IMG/VR virus record: IMGVR_UViG_3300017963_000552
Location: 1 to 32,873 of that record
Strand: one strand, 5' to 3'
Source: a virus
Length of the DNA: 32,873 bases
Below the pieces are notes generated by a model, which was not told the origin of the DNA, ran no database searches, and saw only the letters and a program-made list of their open reading frames with translations. Shown piece after piece: positions 23,024 to 29,069 of the stretch. The stretch's first letter is position 1, and each line of letters opens with the position of its first letter. Position numbers and translations under genes: made by a program.

Positions 23024-23251
23024 ATGATCGAGTGCGAAGTGAGCGCGGACATGGGGACGTTCACGGCGGCCAATGACGTGGACTACCGGGATCGGTACGC
23101 CGACGAGATGGAGCTGGTGTGCGGCTTGTGTCACCAGGTGTGGCGGTCGCCTATGGATCGCCAGTACTGCCCCGGGTGCGAGGACGAAATAGAGTGGGCG
23201 CTGGCGAACGGCATGACGCTGGAGGAGATTGGGCTGGGGGAAACGTGGTGA
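23024..23251 (+). CDS. Small zinc-ribbon protein, 75 aa
   Basis: 75 residues after a strong SD (GAGGAGGG at 23008-23015). 'CGLCHQVWRSP' and 'YCPGCEDEIEWA' give two CxxC pairs 18 residues apart, a single zinc ribbon. The acidic N- and C-termini have no other motif. It is the first gene of the early operon, a position typical for host-takeover or regulatory proteins. Function unknown. Confidence 0.7.
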   Translation: MIECEVSADMGTFTAANDVDYRDRYADEMELVCGLCHQVWRSPMDRQYCPGCEDEIEWALANGMTLEEIGLGETW

Positions 23252-23475
23252 GCGACCACACCGAACGCCGAACGATCTACAGCGTGGAAGGCGACCCGAT
23301 CGACGCCTTCATGCGGAAGCACGAGCGCATGGAGAAGCTGGCGATGGAGGCGTCCGCCGCCTTCACGGCCTGGGACGCGGCGAAAAGACGCAAGGGGCAC
23401 GACATTGACCTGCTGTACCGGCAGTTCGTGTCGGCAATGGACGACCTGCACGATTTTCTGGAGGGGATCGAGTGA
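23248..23475 (+). CDS. Hypothetical helical protein, 75 aa
   Basis: Starts at GTG 23248, overlapping the previous stop as GTGA; 75 residues. It is almost entirely helical and charged, with 'DAFMRKHERMEKLAMEASAA' and 'LYRQFVSAMDDLHDFLEGIE'. No motif recognised. Embedded in a run of coupled small early genes. Confidence 0.65.
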   Translation: MSDHTERRTIYSVEGDPIDAFMRKHERMEKLAMEASAAFTAWDAAKRRKGHDIDLLYRQFVSAMDDLHDFLEGIE

Positions 23476-23771
23476 AAACGGCGAAATTTGTGAGGCAAAT
23501 TGAGGGATGGCAAGGGGACGCGCGGCTGTACAGACTGAGCGATCCGATGGCATGGGAGAAGTGGACTTCTGACGACGGGGTGAGCAAGAACGAAGCGAAC
23601 CACGTCATCGTGAGTGCAGTCGTCGCGCTGTACAGCGGGCCCGAAACATACATTTTCCCGGCGGATTCAGACGGAAACTGTCTCGACTTTGGCGAGCTGA
23701 CTGGCTCTTTTCGCGGTTCACTTGACCATGCGGCCGCGCTGGAAGACGCTGGTTACGAGGTTGCGACGTGA
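23472..23771 (+). CDS. Conserved phage protein of unknown function, 99 aa
   Basis: 99 residues from GTG 23472 (GTGA overlap). The central 'HVIVSAVVALYSGPETYIFP' with 'GNCLDFGELTGSF' and a closing 'DHAAALEDAGYEV' is a pattern I know from small phage early proteins without assigned function. It looks like a compact alpha/beta domain. It precedes the XRE regulator and overlaps it by 4 nt. Confidence 0.65.
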   Translation: MKTAKFVRQIEGWQGDARLYRLSDPMAWEKWTSDDGVSKNEANHVIVSAVVALYSGPETYIFPADSDGNCLDFGELTGSFRGSLDHAAALEDAGYEVAT

Positions 23772-23989
23772 CTGACGCGGTGCACATCTACATCCGGGCC
23801 TGGCGCAAGCGGGCCGGGATCAGCAAGGCCGACCTCGCGCGTGAGTGCAAGGTCGAGTGGAACACGGTTCACCGATGGGAGAGCGGTCGATCGCACCCGA
23901 AGCCCGAGCACATGCGGGCGGTGGCGATCGCGCTGGACACGACGGTGCCCAGCCTGTACGCGATGCCGGAGGGCGATCATGACCATTGA
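23768..23989 (+). CDS. XRE-family helix-turn-helix regulator
   Basis: 73 residues from GTG 23768. The HTH fits the Cro/CI-XRE fold: 'IRAWRKRAGISKADLARECK' (helices 1-2) and 'VEWNTVHRWESGRSHPKPEH' (recognition helix and turn), then 'AVAIALDTTVPSLY'. There is no dimerisation or peptidase domain, so it is Cro-sized. It probably controls the early promoter at 22967-22995 or the late promoter near 2520, both of which have repeated or palindromic sites beside them. No integrase is present, so it need not indicate lysogeny. Confidence 0.8.
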   Translation: MTDAVHIYIRAWRKRAGISKADLARECKVEWNTVHRWESGRSHPKPEHMRAVAIALDTTVPSLYAMPEGDHDH

Positions 23990-24122
23990 CCAGTGGTGGG
24001 CCGAGGCAAGTGATGCCGAGCGGAATGCGCTGGTGGCGGAGAAGGTGATGGACTGCGCCGGGAATCGGCGCAAGCGGGAACTCGCCGCCCTCAAGGCGCT
24101 GGGCGTGGAGGTGCCGGGATGA
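23979..24122 (+). CDS. Small phage protein, 47 aa
   Basis: 47 residues from ATG 23979, inside the end of the HTH gene. 'IDQWWAEASDAERNALVAEKVMD' resembles short phage proteins with an 'ER..LVAE.VMG' helix. The rest is a basic helix with 'NRRKRELAALKALG'. The overlap on both sides supports translation. Function unknown. Confidence 0.5.
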   Translation: MTIDQWWAEASDAERNALVAEKVMDCAGNRRKRELAALKALGVEVPG

Positions 24123-24340
24123 GTAGCGCCGAGATATTCATGCGTCGGACTCCGCGTGATCCTTGGGAGCTATGGGCGATTCGACAGGGTACGCGGGCCG
24201 ACATCCGAGACAGCGCGGAACGCCTGGTTGTGGACATGGTGATCGAGGAGGGCTTGCGTGCGCCGGCAGCGCGCATAGGGCACGGTCAGGCCATCACGCG
24301 GCGCAAGGTAGCGCATCGCATCGAGGAGGCGAGGGCATGA
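24119..24340 (+). CDS. Hypothetical basic protein, 73 aa
   Basis: ATG 24119 overlaps the previous stop (ATGA). The 73-residue product is Arg-rich (13 Arg) and helical, with 'DIRDSAERLVVDMVIEEGLR' and 'RRKVAHRIEEARA'. It might bind nucleic acid, but no known domain is visible. It overlaps the following nuclease gene by 4 nt, so the two may work together. Confidence 0.55.
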   Translation: MSSAEIFMRRTPRDPWELWAIRQGTRADIRDSAERLVVDMVIEEGLRAPAARIGHGQAITRRKVAHRIEEARA

Positions 24341-25308
24341 GTGTGGACATCGGCGACATCGAGGCCATCCAGATACCGGAGCCGTTCGGCCTATCGCATA
24401 GCGGCGGTAGCGGCTTTCGCATCGGCACGGTGTACGAGTGCCCACGCAAGGCCGCGCTGACCCTACTCGGCTGGACCACAAAGCGGACAGCGTTCTACTT
24501 TGCGTTCGGCACCTTGATCCACCGTCACGCCTTCCGGCCGTACTTGGGCGACGGCGACGTGGACCCGAAAGCGGCGAGGGCCGAGACACAAGACATGGTG
24601 GACACAGAAAAGGCGGTGTCGGCGACCTACGTCGGCATTGACGGCAAAGAGCACACCGAGACGCAAGACATCGCTGTGAAGGCGTCTGACCGCGCCGAGG
24701 CGCCCGTGGTGGCCTCCAACATGATGACGGTATGGAGTGAGGGCCGGTATCCCGATGTGGACGTGACGGCATGCGAGGAGCGCGTGAGGTCACCTGTGCG
24801 CGATCCGGACACAGGGGGGGAGCCAGAGGAGTTCCAGGCGTTCCGAGTGCTCGGGCGTCTCGACATGGTACTGCGCCGTGGCGACGTCTGGGCCGTGCGC
24901 GACTTCAAGACCGCGCGCAGCAAGCTCAAGGCCGAGTGGTTCTCGAATCTCGACTACCACCGCCAGCTCTCGCTCTACCGCTACGCATGGGCGAGCGTGC
25001 GCGGCGAGATCGTGAACGACGTTGGCGCCTACCAGATGACCAAGCACAAGACGCTGAAGGCCGTCCGCGAGAATTCTGGCGAAGTGATCCTTGCGAAGCC
25101 GCTCAGATTCCGGACAATCTACGACGAGGTGACAGGGGCAATCAGACGATTGAGAGAGTGTGAGCGGACCGGGGTGTGGCCCTGCAATCCGTTCTCCTGC
25201 GCGGGCAAGTTTGGGGAACCTTGCCCGTTCATGCCGTTGTGTTGGGCGGACCAGTACGACGATCCGAACGAATGGAAAAAGACCTTGAGGAGAAGGGGGG
25301 AGCCTTGA
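24337..25308 (+). CDS. PD-(D/E)XK nuclease with Cas4/AddB-like cysteines
   Basis: 323 residues. The N-terminus has 'YECPRKAALTLLGW', the RecB-family first Cys and helix, and 'FGTLIHRHAF' with the conserved His. The catalytic core is 'GRLDMVLRRGDVWAVRDFKT': Asp, then D-(F)K. 'DYHRQLSLYRYAW' is the usual QxxxY helix. The end, 'CNPFSCAGKFGEPCPFMPLC', supplies several Cys which with the first could hold a 4Fe-4S cluster as in Cas4/AddB. Such enzymes resect DNA ends for recombination. The next gene, probably its partner, overlaps it as TTGA. Confidence 0.82.
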   Translation: MSVDIGDIEAIQIPEPFGLSHSGGSGFRIGTVYECPRKAALTLLGWTTKRTAFYFAFGTLIHRHAFRPYLGDGDVDPKAARAETQDMVDTEKAVSATYVGIDGKEHTETQDIAVKASDRAEAPVVASNMMTVWSEGRYPDVDVTACEERVRSPVRDPDTGGEPEEFQAFRVLGRLDMVLRRGDVWAVRDFKTARSKLKAEWFSNLDYHRQLSLYRYAWASVRGEIVNDVGAYQMTKHKTLKAVRENSGEVILAKPLRFRTIYDEVTGAIRRLRECERTGVWPCNPFSCAGKFGEPCPFMPLCWADQYDDPNEWKKTLRRRGEP

Positions 25309-26333
25309 CTGACGGGAAGGAAATGGAACTGCGGGAGGGCGACGACTTCGCGCCGGTCCCGGCGGACGATACGCGGATGCAGGTGGAGGCGGCAAAAGAG
25401 ATCGAGGCGGCCTGCATCCTCGCCAAGAAGTTCGAGCGCGACGAGCAGCGCGCGTTCGTCAAGATCATGAACGCATGTGATCGCTACGGCTTCGCGGAGA
25501 ACGCCCTGTACTCGTTCCCGCGTGGCGGGACGAAGGTAGAAGGGCCGTCGATTCAGATGGCCCGGACGCTGGCGCAGGCGTGGGGTAACGTGCGGTGGGG
25601 CACGGAGGTGGTCAGCGATACGCCGAGCACCCGGAAGATTCGTGTCTGGGCCTGGGATATGGAAACGAACACCCGGGTATCGGCCGAGGACGAGTTCGCC
25701 AAGAAGGTCTGGCGCCGAGGCAAGGGCTGGGTCGATATCCTGTTCGACGAGAACGGCAGCGACGATGAGCGGACCCTGCGCGAGCTGACCTACCGCAAGG
25801 CCAGCCTGATCCTGCGCGGGTGCCTTCTCCAGCTCATCCCGCCAGACTACGTTGAGGCGGCCGTGAAGGCGTGTGAGGCGACCCTGCGGCGTGGGCCCGA
25901 CAAGGAGGGTGGCTCCCACGAGGACCGCGTGAGGGCGCTTCTGACGGCCTTCTCGCGGGTCGGTGTGTCCAAGGACATGATCGAGAAGCGGCTGCGGCAC
26001 AAGCTGGAGGCCCTGAGCCCACTTGAGGTGGCCGAGCTTCGCAAGGTCTACAAGTCCATCGAGGACGGCCAGGCCACGGTATCTGAGCACTTCCCGAGCG
26101 TGGAGCTGACGAGCGAGCCCGAAGCGCCGCCGGCGGACGACACGATGGCGGGCGCGCCGAAGACGGCCAAGGAGAAGCTGGTCGCCCGTGTGAACGAGCT
26201 TGCGGACGACAAGGAGATCGGCGACGTTCAGATGGAAGCCATCCTGCAGGAGCAGCTCGACGGCGTGAAGTCGATGGAGCAGTACACAGAGGCCGAGCTG
26301 AAGCGGCTGGTTAAGGCAATCGAGGCAATGTAG
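25305..26333 (+). CDS. Conserved phage protein, possible recombination partner of the nuclease
   Basis: 342 residues from TTG 25305, which overlaps the nuclease stop and has AAGGGGGG just upstream; ATG 25323 is a weaker choice. The core 'QRAFVKIMNACDRYGFAENA', 'YSFPRGGTKVEGPSIQMART', 'VWAWDMETNTRVSAEDEF' and 'TYRKASLILRGCLLQLIPPD' is conserved in many phages and usually left unnamed. Placement directly after a RecB-like nuclease suggests a role in strand annealing or repair, like RecT/Red-beta pairs, but I see no sequence match to those families. The C-terminal ~90 residues are a charged helical tail. Confidence 0.65.
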   Translation: MTDGKEMELREGDDFAPVPADDTRMQVEAAKEIEAACILAKKFERDEQRAFVKIMNACDRYGFAENALYSFPRGGTKVEGPSIQMARTLAQAWGNVRWGTEVVSDTPSTRKIRVWAWDMETNTRVSAEDEFAKKVWRRGKGWVDILFDENGSDDERTLRELTYRKASLILRGCLLQLIPPDYVEAAVKACEATLRRGPDKEGGSHEDRVRALLTAFSRVGVSKDMIEKRLRHKLEALSPLEVAELRKVYKSIEDGQATVSEHFPSVELTSEPEAPPADDTMAGAPKTAKEKLVARVNELADDKEIGDVQMEAILQEQLDGVKSMEQYTEAELKRLVKAIEAM

Positions 26334-26345
26334 GATGACCCACCT

Positions 26346-26409
26346 GGCGCCCGGCCACACCTACGTCTGTCCCTTGCTATCGGCCTACTCTGGCCGTAGG
26401 CTGGGCGCC
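26346..26409 (+). ncRNA. Stem-loop opening the structured intergenic region
   Basis: GGCGCCC (26346-26352) pairs with GGGCGCC (26403-26409), and inside it CCTACG (26360-26365) pairs with CGTAGG (26395-26400). A further small GGCC/GGCC hairpin fits within. The paired arms begin 13 nt after the stop of the upstream gene and end 12 nt before the first tRNA-like module. Confidence 0.55.
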
Positions 26410-26420
26410 TTCTTGAATTT

Positions 26421-26606
26421 GTCCGGGTCGGCATGGTGGGACATGCCCGATACCTCAGCGTACTTGAGGAGCGAAGCCATGGATCGTAAGCCATGGAATC
26501 CGTTGAATGACCATCGAAATTGCCGGGTTAGTGGTCAGCCCTTCGCGGCGACAGGCCGACCGCAAGGGTGCGGAAATGGTGGCCGGTTCGAATCCGGCAC
26601 TCGGAC
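26421..26606 (+). ncRNA. tRNA-like module 1 (about 186 nt)
   Basis: G26421-T26428 pairs with A26599-C26606 in an 8-bp acceptor-like stem (one G-U), including a G-C pair in the G-1:C73 position of tRNAHis. The 3' strand directly follows a perfect T-arm: GCCGG/CCGGC around TTCGAAT (26582-26598). On the 5' side, after CG, is a D-arm-like hairpin GGCATG/CATGCC with loop GTGGGA (26430-26447). Instead of one anticodon arm the interior has several hairpins: CCTCA/TGAGG (7-nt loop, 26453-26469), CCATGG/CCATGG (26477-26496), TGACCA/TGGTCA (26508-26537), and CCGCA/TGCGG (26560-26573). It is preceded by TTGAATTTG (26413-26421). No CCA is encoded. Too long for a tRNA, too short for tmRNA. Confidence 0.55.
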
Positions 26607-26616
26607 TTTTGAATTT

Positions 26617-26731
26617 GTGCGCGGCGGCCGTGGTGGAAGGTGGCGTGTCATGTTCGGTACATGCACACTCCCGCGACCTGCCAAAATCCGGGCGGGTCAA
26701 TAGGGTGCAGGTTCAAATCCTGCCCGCGCAC
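26617..26731 (+). ncRNA. tRNA-like module 2 (about 115 nt)
   Basis: G26617-G26624 pairs perfectly with C26724-C26731 (8 bp, again with G-1:C73). The T-arm GCAGG/CCTGC around TTCAAAT (26707-26723) abuts it. A D-arm-like hairpin follows the 5' strand (GCC/GGC, 26627-26644). Two further hairpins replace the anticodon arm: GTGTCATGT with ACATGCACAC around TCGGT (26645-26668), and GACCTGCC/GGCGGGTC (26675-26698, 8 bp). The same leader TTGAATTTG precedes it (26609-26617). The 5-arm layout and 115-nt length are unlike any standard tRNA. Confidence 0.58.
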
Positions 26732-26804
26732 ACTTTGGATTGGCCGCAGGTCCGGCCGGGATGCGTTCCGGTCGGTGGACAATCCTCCCTGCGGCGCTGG
26801 ATTT

Positions 26805-26866
26805 GGGGCGGTGGTTCGGACAGGCTGGTGTCTGACCGGGGGGCGGTTCGATTCCGTCACGAGCCC
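26805..26866 (+). ncRNA. Possible tRNA-like module 3, minimal form (about 62 nt)
   Basis: The T-arm GGCGG/CCGTC around TTCGATT (26842-26858) is good. A leader like that of the other two, TGGATTTG (26798-26805), precedes it. A hairpin TCGGACA/TGTCTGA with loop GGCTGG (26816-26835) takes the D-arm place. The acceptor-like strands (26805-26812, 26859-26866) pair at only 5 of 8 positions, with an internal 3x3 mismatch, so this module may be degenerate or differently folded. Confidence 0.35.
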
Positions 26867-27033
26867 AGCCGCCCCTCTGTTTTCGACCCCCGACCCGTGG
26901 CAGCGGGTGGTTGGACCGGCACAGTGTCGGTGCGGAGGTGAACGGTGAACCGTGCGTATCAACTGCCGTGATGCGCGTACCGAAGCCGTTTCTGGCGCCG
27001 GGGTGGGGAATCCGGCCGGGGGTCACTTTTCTC
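26867..27033 (+). other. Non-coding structured stretch before the replication promoter
   Basis: I see no convincing gene here. It contains ACCCG/CGGGT around TGGCAG (26893-26908), a 7-bp hairpin ACCGGCA/TGTCGGT around CAG (26915-26931), and the palindrome ACGGT-GA-ACCGT (26942-26953). GGAGG at 26934-26938 precedes an 8-codon frame (GTG 26945), which overlaps another of 26 codons (ATG 26971). Both are too short to claim. Confidence 0.4.
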
Positions 27034-27061
27034 TTGACACGGACGTGGTGACACGTACGAT
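27034..27061 (+). promoter_or_regulatory. Promoter for the replication genes, with inverted repeat
   Basis: TTGACA (27034-27039) and TACGAT (27056-27061) are 16 nt apart. ACGTG (27043-27047) and CACGT (27052-27056) form an inverted repeat inside the spacer, a possible operator. The following 130 nt to the next gene contain only short frames and small hairpins; a 14-codon frame at 27069-27113 lacks a ribosome binding site. Confidence 0.6.
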
Positions 27062-27198
27062 CGCGTGCATGAAAAACGGATACTGCGAGATTCGATGCAA
27101 CCGCATGGACTGACGCCCGCCTCACTCGCGCCCGAGTTATGCCCTCTCGCAGGGGCCCGTTCTCGGCCGGGTGGGGTGGGTCCTTTTGGGAGCAAAAC

Positions 27199-27408
27199 AT
27201 GGGCGTGACTGACGCTGTCGTGATCACGATGGAAGGGACGGATGGGTCGTGTGGCACCTTCATTCTTTCGTGTAACGCTGCCCGTTTCATCGACGAGGAA
27301 AACGGTGTCGAATGGTTCACCGATGTGTCGACGGATGACCTTCGATTGATCTGCCTGTTCACAGAGAGCGAGCTGGACGCCAGCGCGAGTGCCGAGGGCC
27401 AGGGGTAG
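27199..27408 (+). CDS. Hypothetical acidic protein, 69 aa
   Basis: I start at ATG 27199, which has TTTGGGAG six nt upstream, not at ATG 27139 in the same frame, which lacks one. The acidic 69-residue product begins with two beta strands ('DAVVITMEGTDGSCGTFILS') and continues with 'GVEWFTDVSTDDLRLICLFT'. No family recognised. It leads directly to the replisome organizer gene and is probably the first gene of the transcript from 27034. Confidence 0.6.
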   Translation: MGVTDAVVITMEGTDGSCGTFILSCNAARFIDEENGVEWFTDVSTDDLRLICLFTESELDASASAEGQG

Positions 27409-27414
27409 CGTGGG

Positions 27415-28389
27415 GTGGAGCGCGGCTACATCAAGCTGTACCGAAAAGTCGAGGACTCAGCAGTCTGGAGCGAGCCTGAGGCGTTTGACTTTCGGTCGGC
27501 ATGGGTCGACCTGCTGCTGCGGGCGAACCACAGAAAGCGCCGCGCGCTGTTCAGGGGACGCACGATCGTGATCGAACGCGGCCAGGTCTGGACGTCCGAG
27601 AAGAAGCTCGCCGACCGCTGGCGCTGGCACCGCAAGCGAGTACGTCGGTTTCTGAGGGTGCTCGAATTGGAACAGGCCTTGGAACAGGTTTCGGGGCAGC
27701 ACGGAACAATCATAACCATTTGTAATTACGAGACTTATCAAGGCGCCATCGGCAAGCAGGAACAGGACGTGGAACAGGTCCCGGAACAAGCTTGGAACAG
27801 GTCTGGCACACGTCTAAAGAAGGGAAGAAGGTCTTCTTCTGGTTCTGAAGTCCCCTCTGATTCTGAAGATAGTCAGGCTACTGAAGCACAGGAGCAGCAG
27901 CCGAGCCCGGCTGCGCTCGTCGCCAAGATGACCAAGCGGTACACGGATCCTGACCTGATCCGGGAAGTGATCGAGGGCTTCGCGCTGTCCCGCAAGAGCG
28001 GGAAGATGTCGCCGGCCGTGGTGGCCAGGGAGATGGCGAAGTGGGAGAAGTACCCTGTGGCTCGCGTCGAGGAGTGCGCTCGGATCTACACGGACAAGCA
28101 CGCCGACGGTGACAAGGCCGAGGAGTACTTCATGGGCATACTGAGGCGCCAGCGCAAGGATCAGGCCAGCAGCCAAGGCAAGCTGGCGCTCTCAAAGCCC
28201 AACGGCCCGAAGGCCCCGCTGGAGGGCACGCCTGACCAGAACGCGGAGTTTTTGGCCTACGTCGGCACGCTCACCGAGTACGACGAGGACGCGGTGTCGG
28301 CGAAGTACGAGGCCGTGTTCGGCGGGTCGTCGCCGCGCGTCGTGGACGTGTGGGTGGAGAAGCAGGTCAGGGCGAGGGGGAGCACGTGA
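27415..28389 (+). CDS. Phage replisome organizer / replication initiator
   Basis: 324 residues from GTG 27415. The N-terminal ~105 residues match the winged-helix domain of phage replisome organizers: 'GYIKLYRKVEDSAVWSEPEA', 'AWVDLLLRANHRKRR', 'RGQVWTSEKKLADRWRW', 'KRVRRFLRVLELEQALEQV' and 'ITICNYETYQ'. A low-complexity Ser/Gln/Glu linker follows (about 125-165). The C-terminal ~150 residues are helical and DnaD-like in position ('PVARVEECARIYTDKHAD'). Such proteins bind the phage origin and recruit the helicase, which is encoded two genes downstream. The end overlaps the methyltransferase start (GTGA). Confidence 0.82.
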   Translation: MERGYIKLYRKVEDSAVWSEPEAFDFRSAWVDLLLRANHRKRRALFRGRTIVIERGQVWTSEKKLADRWRWHRKRVRRFLRVLELEQALEQVSGQHGTIITICNYETYQGAIGKQEQDVEQVPEQAWNRSGTRLKKGRRSSSGSEVPSDSEDSQATEAQEQQPSPAALVAKMTKRYTDPDLIREVIEGFALSRKSGKMSPAVVAREMAKWEKYPVARVEECARIYTDKHADGDKAEEYFMGILRRQRKDQASSQGKLALSKPNGPKAPLEGTPDQNAEFLAYVGTLTEYDEDAVSAKYEAVFGGSSPRVVDVWVEKQVRARGST

Positions 28390-29069
28390 GCTTGCCGCGG
28401 CCCTACTACGAGCGCGATGGCTGCACGATCTATCACGGAGACTGCCGGGAGATTCTGCCCGAGCTTGAGCCGGTAGACTTGGTGCTGACCGACCCGCCGT
28501 ACAGCGAGAATACGCATAGGCAGTCAAAAAGTAACCGGGCACAGCACGGCGTACAGCACATCTCATTTGCGTCTATCGATGCGATCGGCTTCCGGCATAT
28601 TTGCGAGTTGATACTGGCAAAGGTGCGAGGCTGGGCAGTCTTGACTTGTGACCACAAACACGCGGCTACAATGCTGGAGCACCATTCCTTTGTTCGGCTG
28701 GGCGCTTGGGTAAAGCCGAATCCGATGCCGCAGATAAGTGCGGATCGACCGGGCCAAGGTCATGAAGCAGTCCTGATCCTTCACGGAGGTGCGCGCAAGA
28801 AGGCGTGGAATAGGGGTGGCGGTTCGGCCATATGGGAGTGTCCCGTCATCGACCGGGCGCAAGTACCGACTCAGAAGCCACAGCAACTTGTGCGAAGCCT
28901 ACTGTCTGACTTTGTGACAGATGGAGATGATGTCCTCGACCCGTTCATGGGCTCCGGCACAACGCTGGTAGCCGCCCGTGACTTGGGCCGAAAGTGCATC
29001 GGCATCGAGATCGAGGAAAAGTATTGCGAGATTGCCGCAAAGCGCCTGTCTCAGGGAGTGCTCTTTTGA
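28386..29069 (+). CDS. DNA (N4/N6-amino) methyltransferase, beta class
   Basis: 227 residues from GTG 28386. Motif IV is 'DLVLTDPPYSE' (near residues 30-40), and the AdoMet-binding motif I, 'DPFMGSGTTLVAARDLG', lies close to the C-terminus with 'CIGIEIEEKYCEIAAKRL' after it. The order DPPY first, FxGxG last is that of the beta group (adenine-N6 or cytosine-N4). No restriction partner is nearby, so it probably protects phage DNA or marks it. It lies between replication genes and overlaps the helicase start as TTGA. Confidence 0.88.
   Translation: MSLPRPYYERDGCTIYHGDCREILPELEPVDLVLTDPPYSENTHRQSKSNRAQHGVQHISFASIDAIGFRHICELILAKVRGWAVLTCDHKHAATMLEHHSFVRLGAWVKPNPMPQISADRPGQGHEAVLILHGGARKKAWNRGGGSAIWECPVIDRAQVPTQKPQQLVRSLLSDFVTDGDDVLDPFMGSGTTLVAARDLGRKCIGIEIEEKYCEIAAKRLSQGVLF

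Noticed and set aside
23768-23989. CI-type repressor proving a temperate phage
   Set aside because: The protein is Cro-sized with no dimerisation or cleavage domain, no divergent partner is present, and no integrase is seen. It is treated only as an early regulator.
26522-26606. An 85-nt class II (Leu/Ser-type) tRNA using GCCGGGT as 5' acceptor
   Set aside because: Six of seven acceptor pairs form, but pair 1-72 is G-A and I could not find a D-arm or an anticodon arm with a 7-nt loop and U33. The 5' strand at 26421-26428 gives a full 8-bp stem and shares its leader with module 2, so I prefer that.
26421-26606. tmRNA
   Set aside because: The T-arm and acceptor would fit, but the length (186 nt) is about half that of the smallest usual tmRNA, and no tag-coding frame or pseudoknot set is apparent.
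26335-26703. Open frame of 122 codons directly after the possible recombination gene
   Set aside because: It runs through the structured region and both first tRNA-like modules, has odd composition (many Arg, Gly, Cys, Trp), and no ribosome binding site or recognisable motif. A second frame at 26507-26941 covers the same region and is rejected for the same reason.
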